Notes under the pieces: model-generated | Databases searched by the model: none | What the model saw: only the letters and a program-made list of their open reading frames with translations | What the model was told of the DNA's origin: nothing | Program-made: the position numbers and the translations under genes | DNA from: Candidatus Omnitrophota bacterium | GTDB lineage: Bacteria > Omnitrophota > Gorgyraeia > B26-G9 | Direction: 5' to 3' | DNA length: 5,883 bases | Assembly (NCBI GenBank): GCA_018399295.1 | Contig: JAGYOO010000102.1 | Coordinates: 1-5,883 of the forward strand | Shown here: positions 1 through 5,883 of the stretch, piece after piece | Layout of the letters: each line of letters begins with the position of its first letter | How positions within the stretch are numbered: position 1 is the first letter of the stretch

Positions 1-1454
1 TCGATCCGAAAACGAAACTGATCGCCGCCGGCGGCGGCAACGAATGGAACCAGGCCTGGCGCGGGCCCCTGCGCGGGGCAATGGACTGGCTGCGCGACAG
101 CCTTATCGAGGTATTCGAAGATCAGGCTACTGATCTACTGCGAGATCCCTGGAAGGCCCGGGACGCTTATATTCAGGTTATCCTCAACCGGCATGATGAA
201 TCCGTCAGCAATTTTTTAAAAACTCACACGCGAAAAGAACTTTCACCAATAGAAAAGGTAAAGGTTCTTAAACTTCTGGAGATGCAGCGGCACGCGATGC
301 TGATGTTTACCAGCTGTGGCTGGTTCTTTGATGAGATATCGGGGATTGAGACAGTACAGATCATGGAATATGCCGGCCGGAGTATCCAGCTCGCCCGGGA
401 GGTCAGCGGGATCGATCTTGAGCCAGCCTATATCGAACTTCTGAAACGGGCTCCCAGCAATATCCCGGAGATGAAAAACGGGGGAAAGATTTATGAGCAG
501 TATGTCCGCTCGGCAATATTGGATCTGCCCCGCGTGGCTGCTCATTATGCCATCTCCAGTCTGTTTGAGGAATATCCGAAAAAAACCCGCTTGTATTCTT
601 ATAGCGCCGAAAGTATCAGTTATGACCGGGTTGAGGCAGGGAAACAGAAGATGGTTACCGGAAAGGCCCGGGTCCGGTCGTTTGTTACCTGCGAAGAAGA
701 GGTTTTGAGCTTTGTCGCTTTGCATCTGGGGGGACATAATCTGTTTGGCGGTATCCGCCGCTTTGAAAAAGAAGAGGAATTTATCCGGATGAGACAGGAG
801 ATGGAGGAGACCTTCAACCGGAATGACCTGTCAGCGATTATGCATAACCTGGATCACCACTTTAACGATCACAATTATTCTCTCTGGCACTTATTCAAGG
901 ACGAACAGCGCAAGATATTCAACCAGATCCTGGGGCAGACTCTGAGGGATATTGAAAGCTCGTTTCGGCAGATTAATCAGAATCATTACCCGGTGATGAA
1001 GGTGATGAAGGATATGGGGATTCCCCGGCCCAAAGTCTTTACCAGTACCTTTCAGGTCATGTTTGACGCTGATCTTAAACGGGAGCTGGAAAACGAACGG
1101 CTGGACATGGAGGTCTTGCGTGTCTTGGTTAAACGAATGCAGGAATGGCAGTTGACCCCGGATCGGACTACGCTCAGTTTTGTCGCCTCCAACCGTATTA
1201 ACTGGATGATGAAAAAATTTTTCAGTAATCATGAAGATCCGTTTCTTTTGAAAAAGATAACCGGTCTGATCCAGATTCTGGATCCGCTTCAGCTGCAGTT
1301 GAATCTGTGGGAGGCACAGAACCTCTATTTCAATCTCAGCCAACAGGTTTATCGGGATATGAAGGTCCGGGAGGAACAGGGGGATCAGAAGGCTGAAGGG
1401 TGGCTGGAATGGTTTAGCCGGCTGAGTGAATATCTGAAAGTGCGGATAAAATGA
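1..1454 (+). CDS. GH57-type protein, C-terminal DUF3536 region (5' end outside window)
   Basis: This is the 3' part of a gene cut by the window's left edge. The frame is open from the first full codon at position 3, and 26 residues precede the Met at 81. They include NEWNQAWRGPLRGA, which runs smoothly into MDWLRD, so Met81 is internal and not the start. About 483 residues are visible. They match the DUF3536 region that follows the catalytic domain in COG1449-type family 57 proteins. Recognisable blocks are RDPWKARDAYIQV (141-179), LLEMQRH (273-293), the hallmark FTSCGWFFDEISGIETVQ (306-359), RVAAHYAISSLFEEY (530-574), HLGGHNLFGG (723-752), NYSLWHLFKDEQRKIF (876-923) and LWEAQNLYFNL (1305-1337). 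GH57 enzymes process alpha-glucans, and the neighbours treY and malQ fit that. The GH57 catalytic residues would lie upstream and cannot be checked. The exact reaction of this subgroup is unknown to me. No signal peptide or membrane segment is visible in this part, so a cytosolic location is inferred. The stop overlaps the treY start by 4 bases. Confidence 0.9.
   Translation, partial: DPKTKLIAAGGGNEWNQAWRGPLRGAMDWLRDSLIEVFEDQATDLLRDPWKARDAYIQVILNRHDESVSNFLKTHTRKELSPIEKVKVLKLLEMQRHAMLMFTSCGWFFDEISGIETVQIMEYAGRSIQLAREVSGIDLEPAYIELLKRAPSNIPEMKNGGKIYEQYVRSAILDLPRVAAHYAISSLFEEYPKKTRLYSYSAESISYDRVEAGKQKMVTGKARVRSFVTCEEEVLSFVALHLGGHNLFGGIRRFEKEEEFIRMRQEMEETFNRNDLSAIMHNLDHHFNDHNYSLWHLFKDEQRKIFNQILGQTLRDIESSFRQINQNHYPVMKVMKDMGIPRPKVFTSTFQVMFDADLKRELENERLDMEVLRVLVKRMQEWQLTPDRTTLSFVASNRINWMMKKFFSNHEDPFLLKKITGLIQILDPLQLQLNLWEAQNLYFNLSQQVYRDMKVREEQGDQKAEGWLEWFSRLSEYLKVRIK
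1436..1454 (+). promoter_or_regulatory. ATGA stop/start overlap into treY, no clear ribosome binding site
   Basis: The stop TGA (1452-1454) of the DUF3536 gene shares bases with the treY ATG (1451-1453). The 15 bases before the ATG (GAAAGTGCGGATAAA) contain only a weak purine stretch and no GGAG-type core. No in-frame ATG, GTG or TTG close upstream gives a better start. The overlap suggests that treY is translated by ribosomes terminating on the upstream gene; this is an inference. Confidence 0.6.
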
Positions 1455-4231
1455 GAATCCCTCGTTCGACTTACCGCCTGCAGTTTAATCCTGAATTCGG
1501 ATTCGCCGCCTGCCGGCAGATTTTGCCTTATCTGAAAAAAAGCGGTATTACCGACTTGTACGCTTCGCCGCTGTTTGAATCCCGCCGGGGCAGTTTGCAT
1601 GGATACGATATTACCGATTCGAATAAGGTTAATCCTCAATTGGGAACCGAAGAAGAACTGATAGAGTTGCTGAAGGATGTCCGGGCGCAGGGGATGGGGT
1701 GGACACAGGATATAGTGCCGAATCACATGGCCTATGATCCGTCCAATACCATGTTGATGGATGTCCTGGAAAAAGGCGCGCATTCGGAATTCTTTCGTTT
1801 TTTTGACGTAGATTGGCGCCATCCTGATCATGGGCTGAGGGGAAGATTGCTGGCGCCTTTTCTGGGCCGGTTCTACGCCGAATGCCTTGAGGATCGGGAG
1901 ATCCGGCTGAATTATGATCAGGCCGGACTGAGTATTAATTATTACGACTGGCGATTTCCCGTGCGTCCGGAGTCCTACCTTACCGTGTTTACTTATGATA
2001 TCAGCCGCTTGGAGAAAAAACTGGGCAAGGATGATTCCGAGCTTATGAAGTTTCTCGGGTATGTCTACAGCCTGAAAATCCCGGAAAATCCAACGGCTGA
2101 CCATCACGAGCAGCTGGCTTTTGCCAGGGAGATGATTTACCGGACATATAATGAAAATCCAACGGTGCGGGAGTTTATCGATGAAAACATCAGGATGTTT
2201 AATTGTGAGTCTGAGTCTTCAACAGGTTGTGAAGTCCTGGATTCTCTACTCGAGGAGCAGAAGTACCGCCTTTCATTCTGGAAGGTGGCGACGGAAGAGA
2301 TAAATTACCGGCGGTTTTTTAATATTAATGAACTTATCTGTCTGAGGCAGGAAGATCCGGAGGTGTTCGCGTCCACTCATCGGATGATAGACCGGCTTGT
2401 TAAACAGGGCGTCACCGGCCTGAGGGTGGACCACATTGACGGGCTGTTTGACCCGAAACAATATCTTAATCGTCTGCGCGAGCTGGCGCCGGAGACCTGG
2501 CTGCTGGTGGAAAAAATCCTGATGCCCAAAGAGGAGTTGCCTTCAGATTGGCCGGTTTCCGGGAGTACGGGCTATGATTTTCTCGGCTACGTGAACGGCA
2601 TTTTCGTTCGCCGAAGGAATCAGCGGAAGTTTAACCGGATATACAGTAAGTTTACCGGTAACCGCAAAGAATTTTTGGAGATAGTCGCGGAAAAAAAGAG
2701 GCTGATCATCGGTAAGCACATGGCTGGAAATATCGATAATCTGGCCCGGTTTATGAGAGAGATCGCTGGTCGCTACCTCTACGGCCGCGATCTTACCCTG
2801 TACGGACTGAAGCGGGCGCTGGTGGAGGTGCTGGCCATGTTTCCGGTCTACCGGACATACGTGAGCAAAGCTGATTTCCGCGAGGCGGACCGGGAATATA
2901 TCCGCCAGGCGGTAAGCCGGGCCCGTCAGAGCAGTCCGGGTTTGTTTTATGAGCTGACGTTTATCGAAAAATTTCTGCTTTTGGAAGACTCCCGCATGAA
3001 CGAAGAGGATAAGAAACGCCTGCTTGAGTTTGTGATGCGATTTCAGCAGATCAGCGGTCCGCTGATGGCCAAGGGTTTTGAAGATACTTTGTTCTATGTT
3101 TATAACCGTTTTATCTCGCTCAACGAAGTCGGAAGCAGCCCGGATAGGTTCGGGATCTATCTTAATGATTTCCACAACTTCAACCGCCGCCGCCTGCGTC
3201 GCTGGCCGAATGCACTGAACGCGTTGACGACACATGACACCAAACGGGGAGAAGATGCGCGGGCCCGGCTTAACGTTCTTTCCGAAATGCCGGAAGAATG
3301 GGATTACCAACTCAAACAGTGGCACCGGATGAACCGGCGGCATAAGACGCAGCTGGATTCGGTGCTGGCCCCTGATAAAAACGATGAATACTATTTTTAT
3401 CAGACTCTGATCGGTTCAATGCCGTTTAATCGGGACGAATTTCCCGCGTTCAAGGAAAGACTGAAGCCGAATCTGATAAAAGCCGTGCGGGAAGCCAAGG
3501 TTTACACTGCCTGGCTTAAACCGGATAATGACTATGAACAGGCTTATCTTGATTTCTGCGAGCGGTCACTGGATTCCGCAGGTTCCAACGCGTTCCTGGA
3601 AAGCCTTTTTTCCTTTCAGGAAAAAGTCGAATTCTATGCGGTGTTCAATTCCCTCTCGCAGACTCTTATTAAAATAACCGCTCCCGGTGTGCCAGATTTT
3701 TATCAGGGCAGCGAACTTTGGAACCTGAGTATGGTGGACCCGGACAATCGCCGGACGGTAGATTTCGCGCTGCGGGAGAAGTATCTCGCTGAGATCGAGA
3801 CTAAAGAAGATGACCCAGTTGCCGCTGGGCAGGAGTTTCTAAGCGCGCCGAATGATGGAAAAGTTAAGTTATTCCTTATCCGGCAGGCCCTGAATGCCAG
3901 GAACAGTAATGTCGAACTGTTCCAGACCGGAGCGTACAAGGCGTTGGAGGTTAAGGGGAAGTTCCGGGAGAACATAGTCGCTTTTGTCCGGTTTACGAAA
4001 ACGTCAGCAGCTCTGATAGTCGTGCCGAGGTTTATCAGTTATCTGGTCCAGCCGGGGACCTTTCCTTTGGGTAGAGATATCTGGCAGGATACGGAGCTTG
4101 TTCTGCCGGAATCGGAATGTTTGTTCCATAATATCCTGACTGGAAAAAGTCTGAGCGCGGGAAGAGAGATCGCGGTGGGGGAGATCTTAAGTGATTTTCC
4201 CGCGGCATTATTAATCGGAGGTAGATCATGA
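1451..4231 (+). CDS. treY: Maltooligosyl trehalose synthase (TreY, GH13)
   Basis: This enzyme (EC 5.4.99.15) isomerises the reducing-end alpha-1,4 bond of maltooligosaccharides to an alpha,alpha-1,1 bond, giving maltooligosyl trehalose, the first step of the TreY-TreZ route in the cytosol. The 926 residues are complete. The N-terminus MRIPRSTYRLQF is the family's usual opening and supports the ATG. GSLHGYD (47-53) follows. GH13 region I is DIVPNHM (87-93). Region II is GLRVDHIDGL, with nucleophile D327. Region III is LLVEKIL, with acid/base E354. Region IV is LTTHDTKRGED, with D596. APGVPDFYQGSELW (744-757) and the MVDPDNRR block (761-768) are TreY hallmarks, and the protein ends in a typical DFPAALLIG. 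Residues between regions III and IV form the long helical insert of the family. It is longer than the roughly 720-residue archaeal form and matches the long bacterial form. No key residue is missing. No clear Shine-Dalgarno precedes the start, so translation is probably coupled to the upstream gene. A treZ partner is absent from the window. Confidence 0.97.
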   Translation: MRIPRSTYRLQFNPEFGFAACRQILPYLKKSGITDLYASPLFESRRGSLHGYDITDSNKVNPQLGTEEELIELLKDVRAQGMGWTQDIVPNHMAYDPSNTMLMDVLEKGAHSEFFRFFDVDWRHPDHGLRGRLLAPFLGRFYAECLEDREIRLNYDQAGLSINYYDWRFPVRPESYLTVFTYDISRLEKKLGKDDSELMKFLGYVYSLKIPENPTADHHEQLAFAREMIYRTYNENPTVREFIDENIRMFNCESESSTGCEVLDSLLEEQKYRLSFWKVATEEINYRRFFNINELICLRQEDPEVFASTHRMIDRLVKQGVTGLRVDHIDGLFDPKQYLNRLRELAPETWLLVEKILMPKEELPSDWPVSGSTGYDFLGYVNGIFVRRRNQRKFNRIYSKFTGNRKEFLEIVAEKKRLIIGKHMAGNIDNLARFMREIAGRYLYGRDLTLYGLKRALVEVLAMFPVYRTYVSKADFREADREYIRQAVSRARQSSPGLFYELTFIEKFLLLEDSRMNEEDKKRLLEFVMRFQQISGPLMAKGFEDTLFYVYNRFISLNEVGSSPDRFGIYLNDFHNFNRRRLRRWPNALNALTTHDTKRGEDARARLNVLSEMPEEWDYQLKQWHRMNRRHKTQLDSVLAPDKNDEYYFYQTLIGSMPFNRDEFPAFKERLKPNLIKAVREAKVYTAWLKPDNDYEQAYLDFCERSLDSAGSNAFLESLFSFQEKVEFYAVFNSLSQTLIKITAPGVPDFYQGSELWNLSMVDPDNRRTVDFALREKYLAEIETKEDDPVAAGQEFLSAPNDGKVKLFLIRQALNARNSNVELFQTGAYKALEVKGKFRENIVAFVRFTKTSAALIVVPRFISYLVQPGTFPLGRDIWQDTELVLPESECLFHNILTGKSLSAGREIAVGEILSDFPAALLIGGRS
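4217..4231 (+). promoter_or_regulatory. Strong ribosome binding site and ATGA overlap at malQ
   Basis: GGAGGT (4217-4222) lies 5 bases before the malQ ATG (4228-4230), inside the last codons of treY. The treY stop TGA (4229-4231) overlaps the start. This fixes the malQ start and suggests that malQ can initiate efficiently by itself as well as by coupling, unlike treY at its own junction. Confidence 0.85.
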
Positions 4232-5736
4232 AAGAACGGGGTAGCGGATTACTGGCGCATATCACATCGCTGCCGTCGCCTTACGGCATTGGTGATTTCG
4301 GCGGCGGGGCATATCGATTTGTTGATTTTTTAAATCAGACCGGACAAAGTTATTGGCAGGTCCTGCCCCTTAATCCGACCGGCCTGGCGCATGGGAACTC
4401 TCCTTACAGCAGTGTGTCAGCCTTTGCAGTTAATGTGCTTCTCATAAGTCCAGAACTGCTGATAAAAGAGGAGTTGCTGACTGAAGAGGAGGCCGGCCGG
4501 GCGAAAATGGAGGCCGGCCGTGTGGATTACGAACGCGTGGTGGAAAGTAAACTGTCTCTTTTAGAGAAGGCCTGCTCCCGCTTTAGTTCCCGTCGCAAGC
4601 TTAAAACCGGGTATAGCCGGTTTTGTGAAGAAGAGGCCGGATGGCTGGATGATTACGCGCTGTTTGTCGCGTTAAAAGAAAAATTTGAACTGAAGCCCTG
4701 GAATGAATGGCCGCAAGCGGCCCGGGATCGGGAGCCAACGGAATTGGAAAAACTGCGTTCCGAACTGGCCGAACGGATCGAAAAAGAAAAGGTGTTTCAG
4801 TTTCTGGCTGTTAAGCAGTGGATGGAACTGAAACAGTATTGTAATCAAAAAGGGATCCAGATACTGGGAGATATCCCCATATACGTGACCTATGACAGTG
4901 TTGACGTCTGGACAAGTCCGGAGCTGTTCAAGCTGGATAAAGACAAACGGCCGCGATTCCTCGCCGGGGTGCCTCCGGATTACTTCAGTAAGACCGGGCA
5001 GTTATGGGGCAACCCGGTTTATAACTGGCAGGTGTTGAAAAAACAGGGATACGAGTGGTGGCTGCGCCGGTTGGAATATAATCTTAAGTTGTTTAACCTT
5101 GTCCGGGTTGATCACTTTCGGGGTTTTGTCGGTTACTGGGAAGTCCCTTATGGAGAAGAGACCGCGATCAATGGCCGCTGGGAAAAGACACCGGCGTATG
5201 ATTTTTTTCAGAAAGTGACTGAACGGTTCCCGGAGCTTCCGATTATTGCCGAAGACCTTGGGATTATTACCGAGGACGTCAAGGAAGTGATGAAACATTT
5301 CGGGTTCGCGGGGATGAAGGTTCTGATGTTCGCTTTCAGCGAGGAAAAACCGGACCATCCTTATCTGCCGCATAATTATATCCACAACTGCCTGGCTTAC
5401 ACCGGGACCCATGATAATAATACCGCTTTAGGCTGGTTTGAAGAAGAGGCCGGCGAGCCGGAGCGGGAGCGGCTGGCTGAATATGTTGGACATGATCTTA
5501 TCCGCCGGGAAATCCATTGGACCCTGATAAGAACCGTAATGCGGTCGGTGGCTGATATGGTGATCTTTCCTCTGCAGGATGTCCTCGGCCTGCCGGCCGA
5601 GCACAGGATGAATGTGCCCGGCACGGGAGAGGGAAACTGGTCCTGGCGGTTCCAGCCGGAACAGCTGACCCAGGAGGTGTCGGATACCTTAGGACGGATG
5701 ACGTATGTTTACGGAAGGATTCCGGAAAAGGAGTAA
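4228..5736 (+). CDS. malQ: 4-alpha-glucanotransferase (amylomaltase, GH77)
   Basis: This enzyme (EC 2.4.1.25) transfers alpha-1,4-glucan segments between maltooligosaccharides and releases glucose, acting in the cytosol. The 502 residues are close to the length of the Thermus-type short MalQ, without the N-terminal extension of the E. coli type. The start is supported by the conserved opening GSGLLAHITSLPSPYGIGDFG (5-25) and by a good ribosome binding site. Visible motifs are GNSPYSSVSAFA (56-67), GDIPIYV (214-220), DSVDVW (223-228), GVPPDYFSKTGQLWGNPVYNW (247-267), RVDHFRG with nucleophile D295, AEDLG with acid/base E342, GTHDNNT with D396, and the C-terminal QDVLGLPAEHRMNVPGTGEG. The three catalytic acids sit almost exactly where the Thermus aquaticus enzyme has them (D293, E340, D395 from memory). 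The start overlaps the treY stop, so the two are co-translated. In context, MalQ would lengthen short maltodextrins into better TreY substrates and recycle short products. One oddity is VNV at 68-70, where GNP is usual. Confidence 0.97.
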   Translation: MKERGSGLLAHITSLPSPYGIGDFGGGAYRFVDFLNQTGQSYWQVLPLNPTGLAHGNSPYSSVSAFAVNVLLISPELLIKEELLTEEEAGRAKMEAGRVDYERVVESKLSLLEKACSRFSSRRKLKTGYSRFCEEEAGWLDDYALFVALKEKFELKPWNEWPQAARDREPTELEKLRSELAERIEKEKVFQFLAVKQWMELKQYCNQKGIQILGDIPIYVTYDSVDVWTSPELFKLDKDKRPRFLAGVPPDYFSKTGQLWGNPVYNWQVLKKQGYEWWLRRLEYNLKLFNLVRVDHFRGFVGYWEVPYGEETAINGRWEKTPAYDFFQKVTERFPELPIIAEDLGIITEDVKEVMKHFGFAGMKVLMFAFSEEKPDHPYLPHNYIHNCLAYTGTHDNNTALGWFEEEAGEPERERLAEYVGHDLIRREIHWTLIRTVMRSVADMVIFPLQDVLGLPAEHRMNVPGTGEGNWSWRFQPEQLTQEVSDTLGRMTYVYGRIPEKE

Positions 5737-5763
5737 GGAAAAAGATTCTTGTTTACGATTAAC

Positions 5764-5796
5764 CAGTTCAGGGGGCTCTAACAGCCCCCTGAATTG
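5764..5796 (+). terminator. Probable intrinsic terminator after malQ
   Basis: The arms TTCAGGGGGCT (5767-5777) and AGCCCCCTGAA (5783-5793) are perfect complements around a 5-base loop CTAAC. The stem extends outward by a G-T wobble, an A-T and a C-G pair, to 14 pairs in all. It starts 27 bases after the malQ stop. The bases that follow (TTTGCTTATT) are T-rich but interrupted, so the U-tract is only moderate. On the opposite strand the trailing bases are less T-rich, so a + strand role is favoured, though a bidirectional terminator between convergent genes is possible. Confidence 0.75.
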
Positions 5797-5883
5797 TTTG
5801 CTTATTCGAGGCTGATTGATTTCAGGGCCTTCCCGTGGTTGTATTTATTTTTAAGAACTCCAGGTAAGCAGGGGGCTTTTCCC
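5797..5883. other. Unassigned stretch at the right edge
   Basis: No gene can be assigned here. The + strand has no ATG. The - strand is open from the edge in two frames: one ends at a TAA read from 5804-5802 (26 residues, ending KSISLE), the other at a TGA read from 5824-5822 (19 residues, ending TTTGRP). Either could be the tail of a convergent gene entering from the right, or neither. The stretch also carries CAGGGGGCT (5869-5877), identical to nine bases of the left arm of the hairpin at 5764-5796. Confidence 0.35.

Noticed and set aside
81..83. Met at 81 as the start of the first gene
   Set aside because: The same frame is open back to position 3, and the 26 residues before Met81 (ending NEWNQAWRGPLRGA) belong to the conserved domain, so the gene begins outside the window.
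243..737. - strand open frame (164 aa) inside the DUF3536 gene
   Set aside because: It is antisense to the most conserved part of the DUF3536 region, with no recognisable motif.
1798..1804. Run of seven T in treY as a possible frameshift site
   Set aside because: The frame on both sides encodes conserved TreY sequence (FFRFFDVDW), so no shift is needed. The run simply encodes Phe residues.
1385..2107. - strand open frame (240 aa) across the DUF3536/treY junction
   Set aside because: It is antisense to two strongly conserved coding regions, and no domain is recognisable.
2543..3343. Long - strand open frame (266 aa) inside treY
   Set aside because: It lies wholly antisense to a well-supported treY segment that includes catalytic region IV. 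The translation shows no recognisable domain, so it is a codon-bias shadow.
5002..5412. - strand open frame (136 aa) inside malQ
   Set aside because: It covers the strand opposite the MalQ catalytic motifs and has no domain of its own.
1..5883. Mobile element, CRISPR array, tRNA or rRNA
   Set aside because: No transposase-like frame, terminal inverted repeats, regularly spaced repeats or RNA gene signature is visible, and non-coding space is limited to the last 147 bases.

Overview
The window is a tightly packed, single-strand piece of an alpha-glucan/trehalose operon. All three genes read on the + strand and nearly every base up to position 5736 is coding. Base composition is about half G+C by eye. 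Reading frames are closed by ordinary bacterial stops, and the genes overlap by 4 bases (ATGA) at both junctions. This points to a bacterial chromosome. The lineage cannot be fixed from the sequence. The long form of TreY (926 aa), with MLMDVLEKG just after its first catalytic-region motif, recalls from memory the long TreY proteins of cyanobacteria and Geobacter-like Desulfobacterota. That is a hint, not an identification.

Layout: (1) 1-1454, the 3' part of a gene that enters from the left edge. It encodes the C-terminal DUF3536 region of a glycoside hydrolase family 57-type protein (COG1449 group); the catalytic GH57 domain would lie upstream, outside the window. (2) 1451-4231, treY, maltooligosyl trehalose synthase (GH13), complete. 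(3) 4228-5736, malQ, 4-alpha-glucanotransferase (GH77), complete and preceded by a strong GGAGGT ribosome binding site. (4) 5737-5883, a short non-coding tail with a strong 14-bp hairpin (5764-5796) that probably ends the operon. Beyond it is a stretch in which no gene can be assigned.

How the genes fit together (known chemistry plus inference): MalQ lengthens and shuffles linear alpha-1,4-glucans. TreY turns the reducing end of such chains into an alpha,alpha-1,1 (trehalose) end. The GH57/DUF3536 protein probably acts on the same alpha-glucan pool (glycogen or maltodextrin), but its activity is not established. TreZ, the hydrolase that normally releases trehalose from the TreY product, is not in the window; it should be looked for upstream of position 1 or elsewhere in the genome.

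I found no mobile element, CRISPR array, RNA gene or obviously foreign gene. The region is metabolically coherent. The least understood component is the DUF3536 protein, whose role is the main open question here.
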